Assembly (NCBI GenBank): GCA_964036315.1
Contig: OZ038500.1
Coordinates: 61,846,102-61,910,101 of the forward strand
Length of the DNA stretch: 64,000 nucleotides
Direction of reading: 5' to 3'
DNA from: Acanthosepion esculentum
Lineage: Eukaryota > Mollusca > Cephalopoda > Sepiida > Sepiidae
Each line of letters begins with the position of its first letter. The first letter of the stretch is position 1. Below are positions 1-10,730 of this stretch, one piece after another. A program made the translations under genes and the position numbers. The notes under the pieces are model-generated. The model saw only the letters and a program-made list of their open reading frames with translations, made no database searches and had not been told where the DNA came from.

Positions 1-54
1 AAAGTGAGCATTGTAAATTATCACGAGGGAATAAGACTAAAATGTCAAAACAAA

Positions 55-640
55 CATTTTTTTTTTTTAATCAGTTTCATCTCAAGCAAGGCAGTAAAGC
101 CACTAAAATACAAGGGGGTACAGGGTGTAGAAGAATTAGGAACAGAAACATTAATGAGAAGAGAAAGAAAAGAGTAATCAGGAGGACAGTAAATAGCGAT
201 TGACATTGCATTTCAATTTTTGCAGATTAAAGTTGGTTGGAAAGCATGGAGCCAGAAGGGAGTTCCACAAGCGAGAAAAAAAACTGTTAGCATAGAACTT
301 ACAGCTACATCTAGCCAACTGAACTGTAAACTGATGAGATCTCGATGCCAGTCTAATACTGCACTTAAATTCATAAAGTCTAGGTACCATAGTGAAAAGC
401 TCATCTGAACAATTACCATGAAAGTATTTATAAAAAAGGCACAGAGAGGCAACCTTATGGCAGTGGGTAAGTGACTGAAGTCGAGCCACCAGATCAGGAC
501 CAATAATATTGCCGATTCTTCTTTGGATCTTATCAAGGAGCTCCAGGTAAATAGCAGGGACACTGGACCATATATGGCAGCAATAAAGACAAAAATAAAA
601 GCATTAAGAAATTAAAACTGAAACATGGCTCCTAAATGCA
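55..640 (-). mobile_element. LINE-A fragment (Jockey/CR1-like non-LTR retrotransposon), 3' end
   Basis: Minus-strand reading gives the C-terminal part of a LINE polyprotein, with phrases such as LQSLTHCHKVASL, FYKYFHGNCSDEL and FNLQKLKCNVNRYL; this tail follows the reverse transcriptase in Jockey/CR1-type elements. Frames change at least twice (178-489 and 213-563), so it is dead. The T run at 55-69 is the poly(A) of the minus-strand element, followed by the 3'UTR motif CAAGCAAGGCAGTAAAGCCA seen in every LINE-A copy here. The 5' part is missing, as expected of incomplete target-primed reverse transcription. Confidence 0.8.
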
Positions 641-1690
641 CAGCATATCAGGAAAATGGAAGCATATACTTGTAAAAAATATTCTGATTGTAATGACCTT
701 GCCTCTATATGTCAGAAATTTTATGACATGATTAGTCTAAAGGACTTTTTCAAGAAGATACAAGTAGAGACTAGCCAAGTCTACTTGAAGGAGGGTAGGT
801 CTATACTACAAATTATAGCACTAAATAACTGTTCTAGAGGAATAACTGGAGAGTGGGGGAACCAAATGACCCAAAAGATCATTTACAAGACCTATTTAAT
901 TTTTTTTAAATCTTTGTCAGTAAATAAGCATTAAAACAGAGCAATCAATCAATTGACCATTCTTAGATAAAACTATCATTATGATGATGATTCCCTTCTA
1001 ATTAGTCATACCTTCTTATGTTTGTTGTCTATTTGAAGAGTTTTTGTCTGTCTTTCAAGTGACAAGTGCCTTGGGTGTTTGACAAAGAGGATTATTTATC
1101 CCATACTTGAACACCCTCTCTCTCTTCTTCCAGCCGATAGGTGCTTCATCATGGTATAATAGTTGGCAAGGTTAGACTGCGTGTTAACCCACTTGGCTTC
1201 ATTAGAAACACCCATTAGATGGCACTTTTTAAGTTTATAAAAAGGCAAAAATTTCCATCTTTTTTGTCCTCATTTCTAGAGGTAGACAAATGTAAATAAA
1301 GAATGTCACCACTGATGTGCACTCATTTTCCTTGGTCCACTGACTAGTGAACCCTCCCACACACAAACAAGCACATTCTTATAGATAGTTTTAACGTCTT
1401 TTCCTTCTATTTCAAATTGTGATGTTATTCCTTTTGTTTATAACAAGCATCAACAGTCGCTTGTTTTAAATTCCAAGTTTTGCATTTCTTATTTTTTACC
1501 AGGACTCACACAAGTCAGCCAATATTGTTTGCAAATATTCCAGGAGGCAGTTAAATATTTACTGGAAAACATCCACACCTTATAAAAAAAGAGGGTAAGG
1601 TGGAACAGCAGCAAGTCTGATAGAAGAAATCAGAAAGGTGAGAAATGTGATAAAAGAAACTATTAGAATAGAAATGGTGATTGCATCTAA
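641..1690. other. Stretch without recognised gene
   Basis: AT-rich sequence with only short open frames on both strands. No splice-flanked exon, RNA gene or known repeat could be recognised. Confidence 0.5.
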
Positions 1691-1714
1691 TTACTTCAAC
1701 AATGAAACAGTGAG

Positions 1715-2010
1715 ACCCAACTGCCAATCTAGTCAGTCAGTTAAGTGCCATACATCTTACATGCTTTCGATACATGACTGACGAGGCAGATTTTTCCCCC
1801 CCTCAGTAGGTTGCCATTCCTTTCTGCGGTAGACTAGTTGGCAACCAAGGCTAAAGAACCCAGTTTGTTCTGCTATTCAGCCCATAGCTGGGGGAGAAGA
1901 GATGGATTCATACTTTTCTCAAGGGTATTTGTGTATAAGTGAATCTAACACACTTGACTGGAATTCGAACTCTGCCGATATCAATTACACCGCAATCGAG
2001 GCACTAGGAA
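1715..2010 (-). mobile_element. tRNA-derived SINE, minus orientation
   Basis: On the minus strand it has a tRNA-like head with a B-box-like GAGTTCGAATTCCAGTC (about 1966-1982), then a body that includes the complement of CCCATAGCTGGGGGAGAAG and a tail ending near TCAGTCAGTCAG. The same body recurs at 19855, 28870, 31180, 38655, 58900 and 60270. The A-box is eroded, so this copy is probably inactive. Confidence 0.7.
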
Positions 2011-2130
2011 AAAAAAAAACAACTCATCAGAACAGTTGCTATGAAAATATATGAAGAGAGGTATTCCACGTCATGTCTGTAAGAAAGTGATTGAAATCAT
2101 GATCCCAGGTCCACATTGATTACATTACTG

Positions 2131-2690
2131 ATTTGCATTAGTTATATTTTTCTGCGTGTGTAATCTAAGATGTTTTTTTATCTCTACAATTAACTCTATT
2201 GACACACACAGAAGATAATCTTGTTTTTAAATCATTTAAAGTAAAAATAACCAAAGAAAGCTAATCTAAAACTTTTACATATTACTATAAAATAATTATT
2301 AAATAGTTTACCATGACCGTTGAAAAATGATGGCAATATTTAATTTCTAATTTGTATTGGTTTTATTTTCTGCATAAGTAATCTTGGATTCTTATCTCTA
2401 CAATAAACACTATTGCCACATGTAAGAAACAATTTTGATTTTAAATCATTTAAAGTAAAAATAACCAAAGAAAATGAATCTAAAACTTTTACATATTACT
2501 ATAAAAAACAAATATTGAAGAGTTTATCCTGATTGTGGAAAGATGATGGCAATATTTTTTTTTTTTTTTTTATTTGCATTTATTATATTTTCCACAAGTG
2601 AAATCTATAATTATTTTTATATCAACAATTGCCACATGTAAGAAACAATTCTGCTTTTAAATCATTATAAGTAAAAAAAAAAATAAAAAA
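2131..2690. repeat. Tandem repeat, ~220-bp unit, about 2.6 diverged copies
   Basis: Units start near 2131, 2350 and 2572, each with ATTTGCATTA-like sequence followed by AAATCATTTAAAGTAAAAAT and a repeated CTAAAACTTTTACATATTAC. The third copy is truncated and carries T and A runs. A single related unit lies at 22110-22275, so this is a dispersed repeat that has tandemly duplicated here. Confidence 0.75.
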
Positions 2691-3038
2691 AATATATCCA
2701 AAAGAGAAAACAAAAGAAATATATTAACAACCTGATTTCCCCTACCTACTCATGAGACATTCTTTTGTTATGAGGTATGCCTGCTTCCTGGGATTGAATA
2801 ATGCCTTTTGTTAACAATGGGATATCTCATTGCTATGAAGGGGGAGATAAGACTGTGTTGCCTGATAACTATTCCAAGTCAGATTGTTTTCTCTATCATA
2901 GATAATACTTCTATTGTTTATAATACATGATATAATGGTTCTTCTGTCAGTAAGACTTGCATTCATTCCTGACAATAACTTTCTTTCTGATGTTTATGCC
3001 CCCACATACAGATTGATAGCCAATATTTGCACAAACAA

Positions 3039-3890
3039 ATTTTTTTTTATATCACAGAGTTCACCCCAAGCAAGGCAGTAAAGCCACTAAGACAAGAGGT
3101 TACTAGGTGTGGAATAATTAGAAAACAGAAACATTACTAAGGAGTGAGAACAATAGAATTGTAATCAGGAAAACATTAGATAGCAATTGACATTGCATTT
3201 AAATTTTTGAAGATTAATGTTAACTGGAAAGCATGGAGCTAGAACAGAGTTACACAAGCAAGAGGTGCGATAGAAAAAACTATTGGCTAGATGTAACCAT
3301 AAATTCTATGCTTACATCTAGCCACCTCGACTGTAAATTGTTGAGACCTTGTTTGCCAGTAAAGTAGGTACCTTAGTGAAGAGCGATATTTATTCACTTT
3401 AATACACAGAAATGTGGCACAGGGCCGAAGGGGGGAATGGGGAAAGGACGGTCTTCTGTCTTAACTATAACTTAGCTAGCCACAAACACTGACCCAATCA
3501 TACGAACAATATTCCTTACACCAAAACAACACATTCATACGTATCTTTCTTACTACAACCACCATAATACCTCACTGTCTCTATGAAAATACTAACTAGT
3601 CCCCATATTTACAATTCAGTGTCTGTGGGGGGGGGGAATAAATAACAGTTCTAAAAACTAACCCCGATGAGTATTTATAATATGAATACATAGTGAAGAG
3701 CTCATCTGAACAATTACCATGAAAGTATTTATAGAAAAAGCAGAGAGAGGCAACTTTACAACAGTGGGAAAGTGATTGAAGCCGAGACACCAGGTCAGGA
3801 CCAGTAATATTGCTGATTCTTCTTTGGATTTTTATCAAGGATCTGTAAATATATAGCAGGAGCACTGCACCATAGGTGGCAGCAATATTG
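3039..3890 (-). mobile_element. LINE-A fragment interrupted by a 306-bp insertion
   Basis: It starts with a T run (poly(A) of the minus-strand element) and the CACCCCAAGCAAGGCAGT 3'UTR motif, then encodes on the minus strand the usual SRLQSLSHCCKVASLC and FYKYFHGNCSDELFTM segments. The reading frame is broken right after ELFTM by a separate insertion (3385-3690) flanked by an 11-bp direct repeat. The element is 5' truncated and non-functional. Confidence 0.8.
3385..3690 (-). mobile_element. 306-bp insertion inside LINE-A, with 11-bp target duplication
   Basis: The direct repeat TAGTGAAGAGC lies at 3374-3384 and 3691-3701. Read on the minus strand, the insert runs through GGGACTAGTTAG and GTGTTGTTTTGGTGTAAGGA and ends with GTGCCACATTTCTGTGTATT and a polyadenylation-like AATAAAT. 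A homologous insert sits at the same LINE position at 14382-14634. It has no coding capacity. It could be a SINE-like retroposon or an LTR fragment; the duplication length favours a retroposon. Confidence 0.7.
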
Positions 3891-3908
3891 TAAGCATAGG
3901 TGAATGGT

Positions 3909-4204
3909 AGAGATAAATATGTAAGATGGATTCTAGAGATAAATATGTAAGATGGATTCTAGAGATAAATATGTAAGATGGATTCTAGAGATAAATATGT
4001 AAGATGGATTCTAGAGATAAATATGTAAGATGGATTCTAGAGATAAATATGTAAGATGGATTCTAGAGATAAATATGTAAGATGGATTCTAGAGATAAAT
4101 ATGTAAGATGGATTCTAGAGATAAATATGTAAGATGGATTCTAGAGATAAATATGTAAGATGGATTCTAGAGATAAATATGTAAGATGGATTCTAGAGAT
4201 AAAT
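3909..4204. repeat. 26-bp minisatellite, 11 perfect copies
   Basis: The 26-bp unit begins AGAGATAAATATGTAAGATG and is repeated 11 times without a visible substitution, plus a 10-bp partial copy, then a T run at 4204-4221. Perfect homogeneity implies recent expansion or assembly collapse. Flanking sequence is LINE-A (left) and LINE-B (right). Confidence 0.95.
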
Positions 4205-4469
4205 TTTTTTTTTTTTTTTTTATAAATCAAAAGTTACATAATATTTTGGTTAATCATCATTTTTCATATTTTTAAGTTTACTACCAAGTCTCCTCGGGTA
4301 AGAGTTGCACTGTCCTCACTTTCCAGTTTCAATAAAGTTCAAAAGCATCTCCAGAGAAGAATTATTTTCCACCCTCCAGCATCTCTCTCACAAGAGGGAG
4401 TTGTGACAAGCCTCTCACAAGAGGGAGTTGTGACAAGCCTCTCACTGTTCTATCACTACTTCCATGGAA

Positions 4470-4995
4470 AGTGATGGGCCGAACTACATCCCTTGGTTCC
4501 GCCAAGCCTAACCTTCATGGCTAGGACCTGCCATGCCGCTTTCATTGAAGCAAACCGCACACATTCCCTCCATATTCCATCAGCAAGAAGCAAGTTCCAC
4601 TCAAAAAACTTCTTCCCTCAAACCAACTGCGGAACTGTTGTATCTCAAGTTTTCAAAATAACAGAGGAAAATAATAAGGAAAACAAACTCATAGGTAAGT
4701 AATGAAATAGGTTTACTACACAAAGGTACACTTAGCAATTGACATAATACTAACTCTCAACTCAGTTTATTTACATAAATGGACAATTTCATTAATTTAT
4801 GTCCTATATGACAGAAACTTCCCTTGAACCACTGCTCTGTGGACTCTGAAGAGGATGCTGCCTTAATCACTAATATCTTAACCTATTTTAGTCTAGAGTT
4901 AACTGTTATCTTCCCTCCTATCCATATAAACTACGCCCCAATGTAACCCTCTACCACGAGTGGTCCCCAGGTCTTGCACAGGGTGAAACTTACCG
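4470..4995 (+). mobile_element. LINE-B fragment (Jockey/CR1-like), 3' end, interrupted
   Basis: The plus strand encodes VPPSLTFMARTCHAAFIEAN and SARSKFHSKNFFPQTNCGT (4493-4635), a tail resembling LINE proteins ending in LWNxLPxxCFPxxYNLxxFK. It is interrupted at about 4635-4835, and the ending resumes with CTCTGTGGACTCTGAAGAGG and CTAGAGTTAACTGTTATC, followed by a 3'UTR and poly(A) at 5000-5009. A 27-bp direct duplication (TCTCACAAGAGGGAGTTGTG) lies just upstream at 4387-4440. Confidence 0.7.
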
Positions 4996-5587
4996 TAAAA
5001 AAAAAATATACATCAAAAGCTGTGTTTCAGTTGTTAATTTTAAAAATGTTGTATCATAAAATGTTATCACAAGGAACTGTTTCAACTTCTCAGTAAGCTT
5101 GATTTATTTGGGAAGGGTAATAGAATAATCCAGAACTTACAGTGGGGGCAAATCATCTGCATATAGACAGAAAATAAATTCAGTAAATACACAAAAATAG
5201 AAAGTGGCATATGACCTCCCTATAAGATCTTATTCAAGCTTTACAAATGATAAGGTGGCATAAGATATTGTCGAGGTACCATGCTGTAGCCCTTTGTAAT
5301 ATTTGTTTGAGTCATGAGGCTCCATGATACTATCCATTTTTCCCCCCAAGCAAGATGCCATGCTTTATACTGAGTTACATACTATCGGTCACAGGAACTA
5401 ATTCTTCATTTAGAATGTGGATACACATTTTTCTCAGGCATTATGCCAAGAAAAATTCAAAAAAGTCTCAGCTATTCTCAGTGCTTTTCATGCTTACACC
5501 AACATTGAGAAATTCAATAAATACACAAAAGTAAAAAGTGGCATATGACCTCCATATAAGACCTTATTCAAACTTTACAGTGAAGCA

Positions 5588-5850
5588 ATGCTGAGAAAAT
5601 TAGAATTCCTAGCAGAATTCAGGATTGGCAATGACAATTTTAGCAACATAAGATATGCAGATGACACAGTACTGATAACAGACATTGAAAGAAAACTACA
5701 TGAACTTCTAAAGGTCATAAAGGAAAGCAAAAAGAAAGGACTAAACATTGTAAGTAAACACAAAGTATGGTTGTTAGCTAAAGGAACAGGCCAACATGAG
5801 AACTATGAATTGGAGATACCAAAATCAAACAAGTACAAAATTTAAATACC
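5588..5850 (+). mobile_element. LINE-C reverse transcriptase fragment with YADD motif
   Basis: An 85-codon open frame contains the reverse-transcriptase active-site box: IRYADDTVLITD, followed by ERKLHELLKVIKESKKKGL. YADD is the catalytic aspartate pair of retroelement polymerases. The fragment begins abruptly and stops at 5845, so it is a piece only. About 75 bp just before it (5510-5582) repeats sequence at 5173-5250. Confidence 0.85.
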
Positions 5851-5869
5851 TAGGAAGTGTTTTAACATA

Positions 5870-6060
5870 TTGGCTCACAAGCCTCATTTCCATTGTTGTC
5901 ACACTATATCTTAAATCCTGTTAGAGTGAAATGAAGAAAACGATGACTGCAAAAGAAAGTTGATAAAAAACAAAAAAAGGAAATACATTCTGTGCTGAAT
6001 GTGAACGTCATCCTTTCCTTTGCCTTAAGTGTTTCAATAAGAGACACACAAAATAAGAAT
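5870..6060 (+). pseudogene. Possible piggyBac-type transposase C-terminal remnant
   Basis: One frame reads FCAECERHPFLCLKCFNKRHTK, a cysteine-spaced ending that resembles the C-terminal cysteine-rich domain of piggyBac-family transposases (ending CF..YHTK). The preceding sequence is frameshifted and has stops. No terminal repeats were found. The call rests on one short motif and could be coincidence. Confidence 0.3.
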
Positions 6061-6256
6061 CAATTCAACTTTTCTTAGCCATGTAGCAATATGTGCTTTT
6101 ATATTTTTTCAAGAAATCAGACATTAGGAATATGATATGAACCAATCAATACAAAAACTTTAAATTAACTCGGCCTTCAAACAAAAACCATAACATCCCT
6201 TATAACAAATCATGACATTAAATAACACTGAAAGTGTTGAAAGGCTGTTAAAGAAA

Positions 6257-6350
6257 CTTATTCTTAAGTATTTGTATTTGTGTATTCTTAAGTATTTGTA
6301 TTTGTGTATTCTTAAGTATTTGTATTTGTGTATTCTTAAGTATTTGTATG
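6257..6350. repeat. 24-bp minisatellite, about 3.7 copies
   Basis: The unit TATTCTTAAGTATTTGTATT plus TGTG is repeated nearly perfectly, ending in TATGCATTATAG. Confidence 0.9.
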
Positions 6351-6869
6351 CATTATAGCTAAAAATTTTGGAAGCACCCTCTGGATTTCAAAGAATCGCC
6401 TAAGAATTGAAGGCATTTTCAAAACTAATTTAACTCACTTCGGCCAGAGGCACTTTCTCTTCCTGAAGAGTTTTATCATATATTCAATAATAATAACAAA
6501 ATCCACCCTATTACTGTATAAAGTTTCCTTAAAATCTTTGTTCATTTTGCCTAATCTACCTAGATGACTAGTTGGATTTTAAAATTTAGTCACTCTCTCT
6601 TGCTCTAAAAATTTGGATTGCATGCTCTAATAGCTTCAGTACACTCGCTTAATTAACTCCTACATAACCAAAGAAAGTATGAAACTTACTAATTATTAAA
6701 TCCAAAGAGTAGACCCAAACGTTTGGCCTATATGAATATATTTTTTTATTCAGCCTCAGTCGAGATCCTATAGATCGTATCTTCAAACTACAGTTAATTG
6801 TGAAGTGCATCATTTAATCAATGGCTGCATAGCATTCAGTTTGCCAGGGCTGCAACTACAACTTCTATT

Positions 6870-7380
6870 TGCCATGTGCTTTCAGGACATTGGCAAACAT
6901 GGCTCTCCACAATTTTCTATCATTTGTAGCTCTTAATAAATTTTATCTTTTTGTTATCTCTCCTAAATCTTGTTGTGCCATCCATTTAATGAGGCTCGCT
7001 AAGTAGGTTATGCGCTGCTTTCCGCTGTCTCTCTTGCCTTCAATCTGTCCTGTGAGTATCATATTTTTCAAGTCATCTTTCTTTATTATGCACACTAGAA
7101 ATTTCTGTTGCTTAAAGTCTCTTCATCTGTGAGAAAATTGTCCAGCCATATAGGATAACTGATATTACATTACACTTTTCTATGATTTTTTTCTGTTTCT
7201 TAATACTTTGCTTAGCATTTGGAAGGCATCTTTCACTATCCTAATGCGCCTTATTCCATCCTCTGCTAAAACACTTGGATATTTAAATTATTGTACTTGT
7301 TTGATTTTGGTATCGCCAATTTGGAATTTGAGATCATCCTTTTGCTAATGACCAAGCATTCTGTCTTGTTTTACAGGGCA
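6870..7380 (-). mobile_element. LINE-C fragment, C-terminal coding region
   Basis: Minus-strand translation in several frames gives LINE-C phrases: QIGDTKIKQVQ, IRIVKDAFQMLSKVLRNRK, and the complement of CATCCATTTAATGAGGCTC. The same region recurs at 17394, 52315, 57340, 59430 and 62180 on the minus strand and at 36120, 54850 and 56230 on the plus strand. Many frameshifts; dead. Confidence 0.75.
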
Positions 7381-8205
7381 AATGCACATCAGTACAGACA
7401 CAAAACAGGTCCCAGATTGCATGTGGACATGACTGTCAAAATCAATTACATCCAGATTTTTTCCATCGGCAGTGGAACAACTTGGCATGTGCAGGTATGG
7501 GCCTCTCTGCAACTTTTCTAGATCTGGATTTGTCAGCTGTCAATAAAAGCAATGACAAAAACCTGCAGTCAGTGGTTGACAAGACTCAGTGTCTTGTCAA
7601 GTCAGATTCATGGGCATTTTGTTCCTAAAGTTGCTGTGCCTTCTGAAGCAGTATCATTTTGTTGCCTCCTGTCTCTTTTTCCTTTCTCTGCCTATTACCT
7701 CCACAGCAGTTGGGTTAGCAATTGGTTAGGTGTTTACCCCAATCTCAATACACTATTGCCATATTTTACAAGACAAATTCAACTTAGTGATTCCACTTTC
7801 CCAGCCTCTAACCATTACACTACACACACTCCCTGATACCTATTATATAAAATGTCTGAAGTTCTGCAACAAACCTATTTTTACACAATTTCTAGAACTA
7901 AGATTAGAATTCTATGTTTTGTTGTTTCAATCAATGCATTCTTCAGCCTGCTTCAAGTTGCATAATGTTTTGTGATTAAGTATGATGCTATGTCATAAAA
8001 TAACATTTTCATTAAGATTTCACCCAATATGACAGCAATACTCCTAGCTGCCCACTCTCCAGCCTTGACAGAGTACAAAAGCAATTACGCAGCCTTGTGA
8101 GTGATGAATTATTTCCCACCATAAAGCGCCTTTCTCACAGATTAAACGGTCCTAGCCTCTTGCTACTCTGTTGATATTACTATAGTAGATGTTCAAACAA
8201 GCTGT

Positions 8206-8301
8206 TACATAGTATCGAGGTTTCTAACAGTGAAAGCCTGAACTGGTGGGATTAATCCCACCAGTTCAGGCTTTCACTGCTTGAAACCCTGATACCATGT
8301 A
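8206..8301. repeat. Large palindrome: 52 bp perfect, 96 bp imperfect
   Basis: Centred at 8253/8254 (GGGATTAATCCC). The inner 52 bp (8228-8279) is a perfect palindrome with no spacer; five further base pairs are mismatched out to 8206/8301. It lies just upstream of a LINE-B end. It could be a foldback MITE or an inverted duplication. Confidence 0.95.
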
Positions 8302-8575
8302 CACATCATCCTTGTTCCCTTTGTTTAGGAGCAAGTTCCATTCGGAAAGCTTCTTTCCCCAAAACTGTCACTGTGTGGAACAGACTCCTCAGAGGATGTT
8401 TCTCTAAACATTACAATCTTAACCTCATCAAATCTAGGGTCAACTCATATCTATCCTACATACCCACATAATATGCACCTCTTCCTCCCTCCCTCCAACA
8501 ATCTCATTCAGTAAGCCTCTACTTTGAGGTGCTCTTAGGCATTGCATCACATGAGCAATAATTTAAAAAAAAAAA
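8302..8575 (+). mobile_element. LINE-B 3' end
   Basis: The plus strand resembles the LINE-B tail: GAGCAAGTTCCATTCGGAAA, CTGTGTGGAACAGACTCCTC, and ATCAAATCTAGGGTCAACTC, then a short 3'UTR and an A run at 8563-8578. No open frame of useful length remains. Confidence 0.65.
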
Positions 8576-8579
8576 AAAT

Positions 8580-10170
8580 TATCCATCAAAATATGACATT
8601 ATTTGGGAAAGGGATCCATATATTCAATTTCTGGAGCTTTATACCAATGTAAACAAAATCAAATTTTTATTTGAAACCTCCAGAAGTTTCTTCCTCGCCC
8701 CTTCCCCCCAACTTTAGTTATTGTTGAAAATAAAACGTATAAACAGTAGTAGTTTTGTTTTTGCCTTTTATTCTAATAAAAACTGAAGTCAGTCACTCTA
8801 CCAATTTTACAAGCTAAATAAATTTAAGGAAAATTAAATCGCTTACAGGCGCTCTTTACGTAGGTTATTTCTTTTTTCTTTGAAAAGGGAGAGAAGCATG
8901 AACTTCAAATACTTCATTTCCAAACATTAACGTCTGGTATATTCAGAAGCTTAAATTGTTTCATTAATGACAAGAGCAAACTAAGATTTTATCAAAATTC
9001 CAATCAATAAGAAATCTTAAAATGAAGACTTGCTGAGCTTAAAATATTGTTCAGTTTTCAAATTCTAGTTTCGTTTCGAGTTGATTTGACAATTTAAAAA
9101 CACTTTTTTTTTAATGGCATTTATTTAAAAAAACAAAAAAAAAAAAAAACAAACATTCAATTTCATTCAAAGCAAACTAAATTTTTTTAGTCCTCAAAAG
9201 TGAAAACATATCCAAAGGTTGTCGATATACAGTACCACTTGATCAAGAGAAAATCTTAGTGATCTTGCACTTTCTTACATTATTAATAATATCGAAAAAA
9301 AAAAAAAAAATTTAATTTTTAACTAATTCAATAAGGATGCATCTCTAAAAATACAATGTTCGCAATTTCGATTATTTTTCAACAATTTACGATGCTAATC
9401 ATCATCTTATTCAATTGAAAGCGTTATCCTATGTAATACCCGTCGTAAATTTATGTTTAATTTGGTTAATTAAATGATTATGGAATTATTTTGAATTTTT
9501 GATGATACACAATAACACAATCTCTACATTCTACAATTTTCACACTCACAGTGTTCCAGTCGTAATGGAATAAAAATTTCATAAAATGTAATTATGTGAA
9601 ATTTGTAAACATAAAAAACATTGTGTGTGTATTAATTTACTGCAAAAATGGTTATTAAATAATTAAAGGACAAGAAGACTCAGACAAGAAGAGGTAAATA
9701 AAACTAAAAAAAAGTCTAGAATCTGGGTTGTAATTCGGATGCGCAAAATGGCGAGTGAAAAAATTCATATCGTTTTTATGGTTTAAAAATTTTAATTTTT
9801 TCAAATATATTTTTGATTTTTCTCGAAATATATATTCAGATCAGATATATATTCCCATTTGTGCGGATTCCTGCAGTTGGTTTTCATGGGACATCTCCAA
9901 ACATACACCAGAACAAGTTTTGGATACCAAGGTCATAACAATCTTCGAAAGTTCTTTGGTCTGCAATTAACTTATTTGCTTTCAAAAAGTTAAAAATTCT
10001 AGTAAATTATCTACTCCCATTTCTGTGCATGCGAATTATGGTCCCGATTCTAGACCAAAAATAATTAAAATAAATAAAATAACTAAGAATTAAACTCATA
10101 AAAATGTCAAATTCTTGACTATTGTTTCCAATAAAATCAAAAAATAATTTTAACGTTAGAAAGTACAAGA
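8580..10170. other. AT-rich stretch without recognised gene
   Basis: Several A/T homopolymers (9106-9115, 9126-9150, 9295-9310). One 71-codon plus-strand frame (9755-9970) has no recognisable domain. I see no exon or known repeat. Confidence 0.5.
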
Positions 10171-10177
10171 TCGCCAA

Positions 10178-10234
10178 TCCTATTTTACACGAGTCATTAT
10201 TATTCTGAATAATAATGACGCGTGTAAAATAGGA
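10178..10234. repeat. Hairpin, 28-bp arms with 1-base loop
   Basis: The left arm 10178-10205 (TCCTATTTTACACG...) and right arm 10207-10234 are complementary at 27 of 28 positions, separated by one T. It may be a solo foldback element. Confidence 0.95.
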
Positions 10235-10374
10235 ATAATTTTATTCACTTTCTCACACGTTTGAATATTTAACTACCCTTTTTAACTGCAATTTTTTTTG
10301 TTTTGTTTTTTTTTGGGGGGGGGGGGTAATATTTAAATAGTCATATTTTTTAAAGTTAGAAATCATTTCCCCCG

Positions 10375-10730
10375 TCAGTTACCTGACGCAGGAGTTCGCT
10401 TTTGACCAGAAGTGCAGTAAAACAGAAACTGTTCTTCTTGAGAGAAAGCATCCTGTCTGGGGGATTCCAACCTTGCGGCAGCACTTCCCTCATTGCACTA
10501 AGAGAGGTGGCGTCCGGGTATCTATGCCAGTAGTCGCGAGGACTGGACAGTTTGTATCCTTGGCCCCATTCGTATGTGTATGATGCTCCCCACGTAAAAA
10601 CGACCTTGTATCATATCTTGCCTTAGAAGGGAGGCCGTATAAACCAAAGTCAGTGAAAAGGTAAAGGGCCTTCCTTTATCAATCAGCCGGATTCCTAGCA
10701 AAAGTAGCTGCCTGGCTTCCTTAATTTTTT
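10375..10730. other. GC-richer island in AT-rich DNA, possible exon or unclassified repeat
   Basis: Composition rises sharply against the flanks. On the minus strand an open frame without stop covers roughly 10385-10610 and reads through TWGASYTYEWGQGYKL and SAMREVLPQGWNPPDRML, ending at a weak donor-like GTAACTGA. Its phase does not match the exon at 12092-12167, and the best upstream acceptor candidate (CTTCTAAG) leads into a stop. I do not recognise the peptide. An interspersed repeat is equally possible. Confidence 0.3.

Noticed and set aside
3909..4204. CRISPR-like array
   Set aside because: Perfect head-to-tail minisatellite with no spacers.
7552..7836. 94-codon ORF with a hydrophobic stretch
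   Set aside because: Overlapping frames, no Kozak or splice support, no recognisable family.
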